DNA of 64,000 nt, from positions 1,674,001-1,738,000 of the forward strand of contig OY729432.1 in assembly GCA_963422385.1 (NCBI GenBank), read 5' to 3'. The stretch is from JAJDTQ01 sp963422385. Lineage in GTDB: Bacteria > Desulfobacterota > Binatia > UBA9968 > JAJDTQ01. Shown here piece after piece: positions 16,317 through 25,244 of the stretch (position 1 is its first letter; every line of letters starts with the position of its first letter). A program made the position numbers and the translations under genes. The notes below the pieces were generated by a model. The model did not search any database. It was not told where the DNA came from and was given only the letters and a program-made list of their open reading frames with translations.

Positions 16317-16424
16317 GTGAACCGGCGCCGCTCCGTCAAGGCTCAGGTGCGGGCGCATCGCTACTCCGACGGACGCCTAGCAGTATTCCACGGACCGCGC
16401 AAGCTCACCGATTACGAGCCCGGC
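16317..16424 (+). pseudogene. Transposase C-terminal remnant (integrase-catalytic, ISNCY-like)
   Basis: A 36-codon piece reads KAQVRAHRYSDGRLAVFHGP, close to the C-terminal beta-barrel segment of DDE transposases of the ISNCY/IS1202 kind. No start, catalytic core or terminal repeat was found in frame around it, so only the tail survives. The remainder of 16187-16542 shows no other recognisable gene. Identification rests on one short motif. Confidence 0.4.
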
Positions 16425-16542
16425 AGCTCCTTGGCGGCGCACACCTGCCCCGCCCAACCCTCGCGCCTCTCTCCCACAGTCTCGACAGCACCAACCACCA
16501 GTCCATCAAGATACAAACTACAAACGGGACAACCCTTGTATT

Positions 16543-16677
16543 ATGAACCTATCTCAAAATCGAATTTCGGGGTATTCCCTCTGTGAGGAGAAGAATATAA
16601 ATGTATGAATATCAAATAATTAGAACATCTATTCATCGGCTGAATTTCCTCTGTCAGGGATTTTGAGATAGGTTCAT
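16543..16677. mobile_element. MITE-like element, 135 bp with 19-bp terminal inverted repeats
   Basis: ATGAACCTATCTCAAAATC at 16543-16561 is repeated exactly inverted at 16659-16677. The interior is strikingly AT-rich for this genome and contains no gene. Segments beginning AATTTC and containing CCTCTGT recur near both ends. Size, exact inverted ends and lack of coding capacity fit a non-autonomous miniature transposon; the ends resemble IS5-type tips. The target duplication cannot be fixed because the outermost bases are self-complementary. Confidence 0.7.
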
Positions 16678-16747
16678 GGAACCCGACAAGTCCGACCGTT
16701 CCTGACACCCGTGGCTGTTGGACTGAATACGGACAGGCGGGTTCCAT
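16676..16747. repeat. Long-range hairpin (10-bp outer stem) upstream of the type I-G operon
   Basis: ATGGAACCCG at 16676-16685 pairs exactly with CGGGTTCCAT at 16738-16747, enclosing 52 bases with some inner complementarity (AGTCC/GGACT). It begins in the last bases of the MITE-like element and ends 47 bases before cas3. It could be a structured leader of the operon or a second element tip; no function can be assigned. Confidence 0.45.
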
Positions 16748-16794
16748 CGGTATGATCTGACAGAACTCGGAAGGCTCCGGTTAGAGGTTTCCAT

Positions 16795-19416
16795 ATGGAC
16801 GGCGCCATCATCTATCGAGTCGTGTTCGGCGAAGATGTACAGCCCGACGGCTGGCAGCTCGCGCTGGCGACCGATGCGTGGCCTCGGGTCCTGGTTGCGC
16901 CGACGGGTTCCGGAAAAACGGCAGCAGTGACGCTCGGCTGGGCCGCACACCGACTGCGCAGTCCCGACACGACGCCCCGCCGACTCGTCTGGTGCCTGCC
17001 GATGCGGACGCTGGTCGAGCAGACCGCGGACGCCGTCAGAATCTGGTTCGGGAAGCTGGCAACTGAAGGGGACAATGCGGATCGGCTTCCGAGGCCAGAG
17101 GATGTACACGTATTGATGGGCGGCGTGGACAGCAACGGCTGGCTGGAGACGCCGGAGCATCCGGCGGTGCTCGTGGGCACCCAGGACATGCTGCTGAGTC
17201 GCGCCCTGATGCGTGGCTACGCCTCCTCCCGGGCCATCTGGCCGATGGAGTTCGCCCTTCTGCACGAGGACGCGCAATGGGTGTTCGACGAGGTGCAGCT
17301 CATGGGCGCGGCTCGCGCGACCTCCGCGCAGCTCGAAGCATTCCGTAAGGCGGATGCGGGTCGAGCCCGGCGCGAAGGCCGCCCCGCGGGCAATCCATCC
17401 CGCAGTCTCTGGATCTCGGCGACACTCGAACCACGATGGCTCGCCACCGTGGATCACCCCGAACCGCCCGCCGCCAAGGTCGTCAGGGTCGATCCGAATG
17501 CAGCGCCGGATGGTCGGCTTGCGCGACTTTCACGCGCCTCGAAAAGGCTGACCCGTTCGCAGGTAGCGCCGGCCTCGTCGAAGAAGTCCGATCTCGCCGA
17601 TTACATCGGGAAGCTCGCGGACGCGATCCTGGACGCACATCGAGACGGATGCATGACACTCGCGATCGTCAATCGCGTGGATCGCGCGCAGCCGCTCCAC
17701 GAGGCGCTCGACAAGAGGCTTTCGCAGCGAAAACCTGCGGCGGCGACGCCGGCACTGGCCCTCGTCCATTCCCGCTTTCGCCCCGCCGACCGCCAGCGGG
17801 AAATGGGCAAGGTGGTCGCGACGAACGACGAGAATCCGAACGGCCGCATCGTCGTCGCCACCCAGGCGGTCGAGGCAGGCGTGGACATCTCCGCCGCGGT
17901 TCTGTTCACGGAGCTCGCGCCCTGGTCATCGATGGTGCAGCGCTTCGGCCGCGCCAACCGCTACGCGGAGCTCCCGGGCGGCGCGGATGTGCACTGGATC
18001 GACCTGCTCCGGCCGGCCGATGACGACACGGCATCAGACAAGGACTCCGATGACACGGCATCAGGCAAAGACTCCGATAGCACGGCGTCGGACAAGGACA
18101 ATGCGCTCCCTTACACCGTCGAGGCGCTTCGAACCGCGAAGGAACGGTTGTCGGAATTGGCCGACGTTGCGCCGACGCATCTGCCCCCGCCGGGCGACAT
18201 CGAGCCGCCCCGCCGCGTCATCCGCCGCAAGGATCTCGACGATCTCTTCGACACGGACCCGGACCTGACCGGCTTCGACGTCGACGTCTCACCGTACATC
18301 CGCGACGCCGACGACACGGACATTCGCGTCTTCTGGAGCGATCTCTCCATGGTCGGAGACGACCCGCCGCACCCCCGCCGGGAGGAACTGTGCGCGGTGT
18401 CGATCAGCGCCGCCAGAGCATGGCTGAAGGCGGTTCAGAAGAAGAAAGTTCCCGTGTTCCGGCGCGACCCGCAATGGCGACATCGGGACGGACGGACGGG
18501 AACCGCACCGCCGGGATGGACGCCGCTGGCGGATTATCAACCGTGGCCGGGACTCGTACTGCTCGCGGACCGGAACGCCGGAGGTTACCGGGAGACCGTC
18601 GGATTCACCGGCGACCCGAAGGACGTACCCGAACCCGTCGCCGACCCGGCCGCACCGAACGGCGCAAGTGCGGCGCAGTACGGCTCCGCCTCCATGACAT
18701 CGGACGAGACCGAGGGGCACGACGAAGATTCGCTAAGCCAGATCGGGACGATCGTGCCGCTCGCCGATCATCTGCGGCACGTCTCTGCGGAAGCGGAATC
18801 GCTGTGCGGCACCCTCGGCGTGGAAAGCGACCAGCAGGCGGCCGTCGTCCGCGCGGCGCGCTGGCACGATCTCGGCAAGGCGCACGAGGTCTTCCAGGAC
18901 ACGATGCGCCGCGGCCTCGACGGACGAGAAGTTCCGCCGGAAGTACTCCTCGCCAAGACCGTGAAACAGTCTCGACACGGGCGGGCCTATTCCCGACACG
19001 AGTTCGCATCCGCCCTGGCGTTTCTCGCCCACGAAGGCTGGTCGCGGGATGCCGACCTGACGGCCTATCTGATCGCCGCTCACCACGGGAAGGTGCGGTT
19101 GAACCTGCGCGCCCTGCCCCGAGAGGCGGCGCCGAAGGACGGCGATCGGTCCGGGGCGCGCTTCGCCCGCGGCGTCTGGGAAGGCGACGAGCTGCCGCCC
19201 TTCGACCTGGACGGCGGCGAGCACTGGGCGGGGGGGAGCCTGCGCCTCTCGATCATGGAACTGGGCTGGGACGAGGTCAGCCGCGAGAGTTGGACCGAGC
19301 GCACCCGCGAGCTGCTCGCGCAACTCAGGCCGTTTCGTCTCGCGTGGCTGGAAACCCTGCTGCGGCTTGCCGACTGGCGGGCGTCTGCGAAGGAGCGGCG
19401 CGGGGCTTGTTCATGA
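16795..19416 (+). CDS. cas3: Cas3 helicase-nuclease, type I-G (I-U), HD domain at the C-terminus
   Basis: 873 residues. Helicase first: Walker A at 36-42 (PTGSGKT), DEVQ box at 165-168, and late motif VQRFGRANRYAE; then an HD nuclease with H691-D692 (RWHDLGKAHEVF), RHEFASALAFLA and AAHHGKVR. This helicase-then-HD order is diagnostic of type I-G, the reverse of the I-C Cas3 at 9020-11230. Residues 411-436 are three imperfect tandem copies of a nine-residue acidic unit (DTASDKDSD), encoded by 27-bp repeats at 18025-18102, probably a flexible linker. The stop overlaps the next gene's start (ATGA, 19413-19416). Confidence 0.95.
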   Translation: MDGAIIYRVVFGEDVQPDGWQLALATDAWPRVLVAPTGSGKTAAVTLGWAAHRLRSPDTTPRRLVWCLPMRTLVEQTADAVRIWFGKLATEGDNADRLPRPEDVHVLMGGVDSNGWLETPEHPAVLVGTQDMLLSRALMRGYASSRAIWPMEFALLHEDAQWVFDEVQLMGAARATSAQLEAFRKADAGRARREGRPAGNPSRSLWISATLEPRWLATVDHPEPPAAKVVRVDPNAAPDGRLARLSRASKRLTRSQVAPASSKKSDLADYIGKLADAILDAHRDGCMTLAIVNRVDRAQPLHEALDKRLSQRKPAAATPALALVHSRFRPADRQREMGKVVATNDENPNGRIVVATQAVEAGVDISAAVLFTELAPWSSMVQRFGRANRYAELPGGADVHWIDLLRPADDDTASDKDSDDTASGKDSDSTASDKDNALPYTVEALRTAKERLSELADVAPTHLPPPGDIEPPRRVIRRKDLDDLFDTDPDLTGFDVDVSPYIRDADDTDIRVFWSDLSMVGDDPPHPRREELCAVSISAARAWLKAVQKKKVPVFRRDPQWRHRDGRTGTAPPGWTPLADYQPWPGLVLLADRNAGGYRETVGFTGDPKDVPEPVADPAAPNGASAAQYGSASMTSDETEGHDEDSLSQIGTIVPLADHLRHVSAEAESLCGTLGVESDQQAAVVRAARWHDLGKAHEVFQDTMRRGLDGREVPPEVLLAKTVKQSRHGRAYSRHEFASALAFLAHEGWSRDADLTAYLIAAHHGKVRLNLRALPREAAPKDGDRSGARFARGVWEGDELPPFDLDGGEHWAGGSLRLSIMELGWDEVSRESWTERTRELLAQLRPFRLAWLETLLRLADWRASAKERRGACS

Positions 19417-21839
19417 CCAGTGAATCGCTCACACTGAACGGATGCGCGCCGACACCGCTGGCCTCGTATCTGAAGGCGCTCGGCGTACTGCGGCTCATCT
19501 CGTTGCCGGCAGGCCACGTCTCCGGCGAGGCGGCCGACCCGGGCGCCCGCGGCTGGTGGGAGAACGAGCGCTTCCACTTGAGAACGACGCTGAGCCGCGA
19601 CGCCCTCCTGCACTTCTTTCTCCACGAATACGCGCCGAGTCCGATCATCGCGCCGTGGAATGGGGGCAGCGGCTTCTACCCGAAGGACAACAAGGACGGG
19701 TTCACCCCCCTCCTCGAGAATCAGGTGGCCGAACGTTTCGGGCACATCTCATCGGCCATTCGGCATGCACATCTTACCATTGAGAACTCAGCTTTGACCG
19801 AACGGCCCGAAGGCGCGGCCAAGGTCGAGCTCGTATCCGCGCTGAGGGCTGCACTTCCGGACGCTGCGCTCTCCTGGCTCGACGCGGCCCTCGCGTTATC
19901 GGGTGACGGTCTCGCCTACCCCCAACTGCTCGGCACCGGCGGAAACGACGGGCGGCTTGATTTCACCAACAACTTTGCGCGCCGCCTCGTCTCCAAGGCG
20001 AAGCCACCGGGTCTGTTCAACGCATCGACGGGTGAACCGTCGAATGTGGCGGCAACACTTCTCGCCAGCGCTCTGTTTGCAACGCCGACGCCCGAATTGA
20101 GTTCTGCTGCAGTCGGCCAGTTCGCACCCGGTGCGGCCGGCGGGCCGAATGCAACCACGGGATACAGTGCTGACGGCGAGGTGAATCCGTGGGACTTCGT
20201 TGTGATGCTCGAAGGCGCCACGGCGTTTGCTGGAGCCGCCAGCCGGCGCCACCAGACTGTTACCGGCTTCGGAGCGGCGAGCTTCCCTTTCACTGTTCGA
20301 ACGGTTGGGGCGGGCTGGGGCGGGTTGGGAGCCCCCGACGAGAATGATGCGCGGGCCGAGTTCTGGGCCCCGCTATGGAGTCGTCCCGCCCGCTTCTGCG
20401 AAATCGACTCTCTGTTCAGCGAAGGTCGCGCCGTGCTCAACGGTCGAACGGCGAGAGACGGTCTGGAGTTTGCGCGGGCAGCTACGAGCCTTGGCGTCAG
20501 CCGCGGCTTCCGGGCATTCGAACGCTTCGGTTTCCTGATGCGAGCAGGCAAGGCGTATCTCGCGACACCGATTGGCCGCCGCTCGGCGGCGCCGTCTCCT
20601 GGAGCTGAACTTGTCGCTGATCTCGACGCCGGAGGTTGGCTGGACCGGGTGCGACGAGTCGGACGCAAGGACGAGGAGCCAAGCGCCGCCCGGCGGGCGA
20701 TCAAGCGCCTGGAAGATGCCTTGTTCAATGTCGTCGCGAAGCCAGGAGCATCGGGAGAGGTCGAGAGAGCACTCGTTGCGCTTGGTGCCGTCGTCGCATG
20801 GCTCTCCGTCAGCCCGAGCGGCCGGCAGACTGTCGGCATGCCACCTCCCGTGCTGTCGTCGGCTTGGCTCCGAGCAGCCGACGACGCCAGCTCGGAGTTT
20901 CGCATTGCGGCGGCGCTTGCCGGCGTCGGGCTGCCGGCTCCGGACGCCCGCGGATACGCTGCGAACGCGCAGGCGGACGCTGCCGCCAGGGATGACGCAA
21001 CCGCGACAGGCGAGATGCCGGAGTCCGAAGCGTCGCCAGGCGACCCAATCAACGCACGGTCGAACCTCGCACCGCCCATGGCCGCCCATCTCGCGCCGAT
21101 CGACGAGAAACGCTTCTTTTACCGAGGCGGAATCGGCACCCGTCGTGCATGGTCCGCCGCCGACGCGCCGCCCACGGTGGTCTGGGGAGCCGGCCCGCTC
21201 GTTCCGAACATGATCGCGGTGCTGGAACGGCGGCTGGTGGAGGCGTCGATTCGCGGACTGGAAGACAAGCCGCTTGCGGGCGCCACGGGCGCACGGCTTG
21301 CCGATGTGGCGGCGTTCCTCGCCGGCGACTTCGACGATGCGCGTTGCGCAGCGCTGCTCGCCGGTCTCGCGTGGGCGCGGCCAACGCACCTTCCAACGCG
21401 AGCGCACACGGGCGCCTCGCCGGTTCCGTTCGCCTATGCGGCTCTCAAGCCGGTGTTCACGCCGGACGCCGCTCTCCATCGCATCGGCGCGCTGCCCGGC
21501 ACGGCACGAATGCCGGTCCCGCCGGGCCTTCTTGCGCGCCTGCGCGCCGGCGGCGACAGTCTCGACGGGCGGGCGACCGACGCCGCGGTGCGTACCGCCT
21601 TGGTCCGCGCCCGTGCCTCCGGCCTGCCAACGCTTTTCGATGCCGCGCGCTCCGGCTCGCGGAAGTCCGCGGCCGAAGGCGGCCGCATGGGCGCTGGCGT
21701 CCGGGCCGATCGCCTCGCCGCGGCGCTTCTGATCCCGGTCGGCGATTGGGCGCTGACCACCCTGATAAAACGCGCCTACCCGGGCGCTCTCCCTGAAGAC
21801 GACAACTTGGCTACGGAGGATACGACGAATGCCGCTTGA
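19413..21839 (+). CDS. csx17: Csx17 (Cas8-like large subunit), type I-G
   Basis: 808 residues from the ATG at 19413. It begins LNGCAPTPLASYLKALGVLR, the recognisable Csx17 start, followed by NGGSGFYPKD and WDFVVMLEGATAFAGA with RRHQTVTGFG. In type I-G, Csx17 is the presumed Cas8 equivalent that recognises the target. The frame remains open upstream within cas3, but the ATGA overlap and the protein start decide for 19413. It overlaps csb1 by 11 bases. Intact. Confidence 0.93.
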   Translation: MTSESLTLNGCAPTPLASYLKALGVLRLISLPAGHVSGEAADPGARGWWENERFHLRTTLSRDALLHFFLHEYAPSPIIAPWNGGSGFYPKDNKDGFTPLLENQVAERFGHISSAIRHAHLTIENSALTERPEGAAKVELVSALRAALPDAALSWLDAALALSGDGLAYPQLLGTGGNDGRLDFTNNFARRLVSKAKPPGLFNASTGEPSNVAATLLASALFATPTPELSSAAVGQFAPGAAGGPNATTGYSADGEVNPWDFVVMLEGATAFAGAASRRHQTVTGFGAASFPFTVRTVGAGWGGLGAPDENDARAEFWAPLWSRPARFCEIDSLFSEGRAVLNGRTARDGLEFARAATSLGVSRGFRAFERFGFLMRAGKAYLATPIGRRSAAPSPGAELVADLDAGGWLDRVRRVGRKDEEPSAARRAIKRLEDALFNVVAKPGASGEVERALVALGAVVAWLSVSPSGRQTVGMPPPVLSSAWLRAADDASSEFRIAAALAGVGLPAPDARGYAANAQADAAARDDATATGEMPESEASPGDPINARSNLAPPMAAHLAPIDEKRFFYRGGIGTRRAWSAADAPPTVVWGAGPLVPNMIAVLERRLVEASIRGLEDKPLAGATGARLADVAAFLAGDFDDARCAALLAGLAWARPTHLPTRAHTGASPVPFAYAALKPVFTPDAALHRIGALPGTARMPVPPGLLARLRAGGDSLDGRATDAAVRTALVRARASGLPTLFDAARSGSRKSAAEGGRMGAGVRADRLAAALLIPVGDWALTTLIKRAYPGALPEDDNLATEDTTNAA

Positions 21840-22785
21840 CTTTACTTCCATGGACGATGCGCCCCGCCTTCTCATCGAAGCCGCGCTTAAACCGGTTCAG
21901 GGCACGAGATTCCAGCCGACGGGTTTCCCGAATCTCGGCCACGCCGTCTACGACTCGCCCGACGGGCAGGGAAGAATGGTGCTCGTGGAAAGTGCGCAAT
22001 CGATGGCAAATCGCCTGGAAGCGGTCTGCTGGGATGCCGTGGCCGACGATTGGGTGGCTCCGCTCCGGGGCCTGCCGGTCGTGAAGGTGGTGGACGGGGA
22101 AGGCAAAGCGCTTACCAACTCCCTGCTTGAGGCACATCGGCTCAACTCGCCGTACATCCTGGAAGGCAAGGATAAAACGGTCAACGATCTGCTGAAGAAG
22201 CGGCTCGCCGCCATGGAGGTCGGTCGGGTCGATTTGCGCGAGCTGGCGAAGGTGCTTCTGGAGTTCGACACGAATGCCCTTCTCCACGGCATCTTTCTCG
22301 CCAAGAAGGAGCTTGCCGGCGGGCGGCTGCGCCTGCCCAGGTCGCTGTCCGCTTTCGTCGAGGCCGAGAACGCCAAGGTGGCGGCGAGCGGGGGCGTGAA
22401 GAACGACAGTGTGAATCCATCCGGGGATACGGCCAAGGGCTTCGGCAACGTGCCCTTCCCACGGGACGAATGGACCGCCGAGACGATCACCGCCTACTTC
22501 AATCTCGACCTGCGCCAGATCCGCGCCTTCGGCCTGGGCGACGACGTCGAGCGGCTGCTGATTCTGCTCGCGCTCTTCAAGATCCGGAAGTTCCTTGCGG
22601 AGGGACTGCGGCTGCGCACCGCTTGCGATCTCGATGTGAGCGCGGTCACGGTCACCCGGCCGGAGGCTTTCGACCTCCCGGAGCTCGACAAGGTCGAAGA
22701 AGAGCTGCCGGGGCTGATCGAGACCGTCGGCTCGAAGGGACTCTTCGGCGAGAGCGGCATTCTCACCGTCCAGTACGAGAAGTGA
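21829..22785 (+). CDS. csb1: Csb1 (Cas7 of type I-G; GSU0053 family)
   Basis: 318 residues starting MPLDFTSMDDAPRLLIEAALKPVQGTRFQP, with VLVESAQSMANRLEAVCWD, the most conserved Csb1 segment. This is the Cas7-type backbone subunit of the type I-G effector. It overlaps the end of csx17 and ends four bases before csb2, so the four effector genes form one transcription unit. Confidence 0.95.
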   Translation: MPLDFTSMDDAPRLLIEAALKPVQGTRFQPTGFPNLGHAVYDSPDGQGRMVLVESAQSMANRLEAVCWDAVADDWVAPLRGLPVVKVVDGEGKALTNSLLEAHRLNSPYILEGKDKTVNDLLKKRLAAMEVGRVDLRELAKVLLEFDTNALLHGIFLAKKELAGGRLRLPRSLSAFVEAENAKVAASGGVKNDSVNPSGDTAKGFGNVPFPRDEWTAETITAYFNLDLRQIRAFGLGDDVERLLILLALFKIRKFLAEGLRLRTACDLDVSAVTVTRPEAFDLPELDKVEEELPGLIETVGSKGLFGESGILTVQYEK

Positions 22786-22789
22786 GCGC

Positions 22790-24517
22790 ATGTTCGCGCT
22801 CATCTTCCGCTTTCCCGCCGGGCGATACCACGCGACGCCGTGGGGCCGCAACGTCAACGAGGCGGACGTCGCCTGGCCGCCCGAGCCGTGGCGCCTGCTG
22901 CGCGCGCTCATCGCCGCCTGGTGGCGCAAGGGCGATCACGTGCGCTGGGCCGAGGGCGACCTTGCGCGCCTGATCGACACGCTCGCCGAGACACTGCCGG
23001 AGTACAGCCTGCCCGCCGGCGCAATCCACGCCCACACGCGCCACTACATGCCGGTGGGAGGGCTCGACAAGGGCCGGCCGAAGACCACGCTCGTCTTCGA
23101 TGCCTTTGTTCGACTGCCCGGTGACGCAACGCTGGTCGTCGCTTGGCCGCGCGTGACGCTGGAGCCCGAGCCGTTCGCGCTCGCCGCGGACCTGGCGCGC
23201 GCCATCGGCTACCTCGGTCGGGCGGAGAGCTGGACGGAGTGCGAGGCATTCGGATCGGTCGCAGACTTGATGCGCAGCATCGGCGGTCTGGGTGCGATGC
23301 AGAACGGGACCGAATCCGAAGCGCTCGCGCAGTGGAACAACAAGGTGAACTGCCGGCCGCTCGACGGGCACGCCGACGGAGATCCCGTGCGCCTGCTGGC
23401 GCCGCTCAGTGCCAGCGCCTATTCGGACGAGCGCGAGCGGATCATGGACGAGATGAGAGACAGGATTCTCGCCGCTGCCAAGCGGCCACCGACCGAGCGC
23501 AAGCTGGCCCAGGAATTGGAGAAGGAATTGCGCAGCAAGGGACGAAAGGCGCATACGCTGCCAGAGCGCCTCGTCGACGCGCTCGCACTCGACACGGCCG
23601 ACTACCAGGACTGTGGCTGGAGTCGTCCGCCCGCGGCCCGCGAGGTGGTCTACCGTCGCGCGCCGGACGCCGCCCCGGGGGTGGTTCCCCGGCGTTTCGC
23701 TTCACGGCGCCCTTCGCGAACAGGAAGCAGCCTGCCGACCCTCGCCCGCTTTCTGCTGGCGGGCCGGCCGCTTCCTCGCATCGAGGACAGCGTCCGGATT
23801 GGCGAGCTGATGCGCCGGGCAGCGCTCGCGTGGTTCGGCTGGCGGCAGGATGAGGCAACCGGGCGCTGGATTCCGAAGGCGCCGTGGGAGATTTCCGGTC
23901 GCGGCGCCGACGGGAAGCCGTTGAGGGATCCTTCACATGTCCACGCCTTCTGGCTCCCGGAAGACGCCGACGGGGACGGGTGGATTGACCACGTGTCCGT
24001 GTTCATGGCCAGCGGAATGAACGACAGCGTCCGTGCCGCGCTCGATCGCATCACGCGCCTCTGGCTCGCGCCGAAACAGCGACCGGAGGCCGACGAGTCC
24101 GAGCCGGGCGCCGTGAAGGAGTGGCGACTCGCCCTGGAAGGCTTCGGCCGACCGGCCGACTTCGCCGGGGGCGCCCGCATCTTCGCCACCGCCCGCCAGT
24201 GGCGCAGCGTGACGCCGTTCCTGGCGTCCGGCCATCTGAAGGCGTCAGGCTACGCGGGGGAGGTGCGCCGGCTGCTGAAACGCCGCGGATTCGATGCGAC
24301 CGATGTCCGGGTCGCCGCGTTGGAAACGATCGACGTCGGCGGAACCCCACGACGCGCGATCCACTTCCATCGCTTCCGCTCCCGCGGCCGGGAGGCGCAG
24401 CCTGACACGGCCGGCAGTCTGCTCAGCATCGCGCTGCCGGAAGCGACTCAAGGTCCATTGGCCATCGGATACGGCAGCCACTTCGGCTTGGGGCTTTTCG
24501 CAGCAGTTCCTGGGTGA
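22790..24517 (+). CDS. csb2: Csb2 (Cas5-Cas6 fusion of type I-G; GSU0054 family)
   Basis: 575 residues. The N-terminal Cas5-like domain begins MFALIFRFPAGRYHATPWGR with WPPEPWRLLRALIAAWW, typical of Csb2. The C-terminal Cas6-like domain ends with the glycine-rich loop GYGSHFGLGLFAAV, expected of the crRNA-processing RAMP fold; H in HFHRFRSRG and GSHFG are candidates for RNA contact or catalysis. In type I-G it supplies both Cas5 and Cas6 roles. It ends the operon; a cas4-cas1 fusion and cas2 would normally follow but are absent. Confidence 0.93.
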   Translation: MFALIFRFPAGRYHATPWGRNVNEADVAWPPEPWRLLRALIAAWWRKGDHVRWAEGDLARLIDTLAETLPEYSLPAGAIHAHTRHYMPVGGLDKGRPKTTLVFDAFVRLPGDATLVVAWPRVTLEPEPFALAADLARAIGYLGRAESWTECEAFGSVADLMRSIGGLGAMQNGTESEALAQWNNKVNCRPLDGHADGDPVRLLAPLSASAYSDERERIMDEMRDRILAAAKRPPTERKLAQELEKELRSKGRKAHTLPERLVDALALDTADYQDCGWSRPPAAREVVYRRAPDAAPGVVPRRFASRRPSRTGSSLPTLARFLLAGRPLPRIEDSVRIGELMRRAALAWFGWRQDEATGRWIPKAPWEISGRGADGKPLRDPSHVHAFWLPEDADGDGWIDHVSVFMASGMNDSVRAALDRITRLWLAPKQRPEADESEPGAVKEWRLALEGFGRPADFAGGARIFATARQWRSVTPFLASGHLKASGYAGEVRRLLKRRGFDATDVRVAALETIDVGGTPRRAIHFHRFRSRGREAQPDTAGSLLSIALPEATQGPLAIGYGSHFGLGLFAAVPG

Positions 24518-24958
24518 TGCCGCACTCCGGACGAGATCCTCCGACCGGATATCGCCGCCCACAAGATGATGCGCAGAATCCACACCCGACACTTCATGCC
24601 CCGGCGGCCCTCTCAACGCGGCCATGATCGGCGTCCGTCGTCTCTGACAGGCCGGAGGGTGCGGGTGGGTCGGTGAGGCCAGTCTGCGACATCGGTCGGC
24701 AGCATGGCCGGTTGGCGTTGAGCGCGAACAGGCCATGATGCGTTCATGATGAATCACGCCGTTTCGCTCTGGCAGTGGAGCACATCGCCGGTTGCCGGCA
24801 CGCTGTCGAGGGTCAGCGTCTCCAGCAAGGCGCGTGACAGTTATCTCGCCACCTACGGGTGTGGCCTTCTGACCCAACGCAGCCTGCACCCCTGCCCCGA
24901 ATGCGCGCACGCTGAATGAGACTTTGCTAACTGAACACTTTCCTTGTGCAGTATCGGG
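24518..24958. other. Gene-free stretch between csb2 and the mini-array
   Basis: No recognisable gene. The longest plus-strand frame with a start is 24746-24919 (57 codons, ending PCPECAHAE), not similar to anything I know; its CxxC is too little to call a Cas4 remnant. The last ~45 bases (24914-24958) are AT-richer and could serve as leader for the repeats that start at 24959 if the array is read on the plus strand. Confidence 0.4.
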
Positions 24959-25067
24959 GTGTCTACAGGAACGGAGCAACTCTATTTGCGGCAAGGAAAA
25001 TCTGGAAGGCATAGTCATAGAGCTGGATGAGTGTCTACAGGAACGGAGCAACTCTATTTGCGGCAAG
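24959..25067. CRISPR. Two-repeat mini-CRISPR next to the type I-G genes
   Basis: An identical 37-bp sequence (starting GTGTCTACAGG, ending GCGGCAAG) occurs at 24959-24995 and 25031-25067, separated by a 35-nt unique spacer. Repeat and spacer lengths match the I-C array, but the repeat sequence is unrelated. Its place 441 bases after csb2 suggests it serves the type I-G effector. Read in reverse the repeat ends GTAGACAC. No third copy was found on either side. Direction cannot be decided. Confidence 0.75.
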
Positions 25068-25244
25068 CGCTTCTCCATCAGCCCCTCAAGCCCCTCCTCC
25101 AGAAACACAACAACAGGACAGTTCTTCCGCGACACGACCGAACAGTTTATTGGCTGCTTACTCGGGAAGCACTGTGGTTGCCTTGCCGACCGGCGCCGTG
25201 GTACGGGCGTTAGACAAAATCCTTGAGGAAAGAGGAGAGAACCG

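Noticed and set aside
18390..21839. A 1149-codon frame that would fuse ~340 residues to the front of Csx17
   Set aside because: The upstream part is an out-of-frame shadow of cas3; the ATG at 19413 with ATGA overlap gives a normal Csx17.
24746..24919. 57-codon frame with CPEC as a remnant of the missing I-G Cas4-Cas1
   Set aside because: A single CxxC in an otherwise unrecognisable peptide is too little support.
25068..25244. A third copy of the mini-array repeat
   Set aside because: No sequence resembling the 37-bp repeat was found at the expected spacing around 25103.
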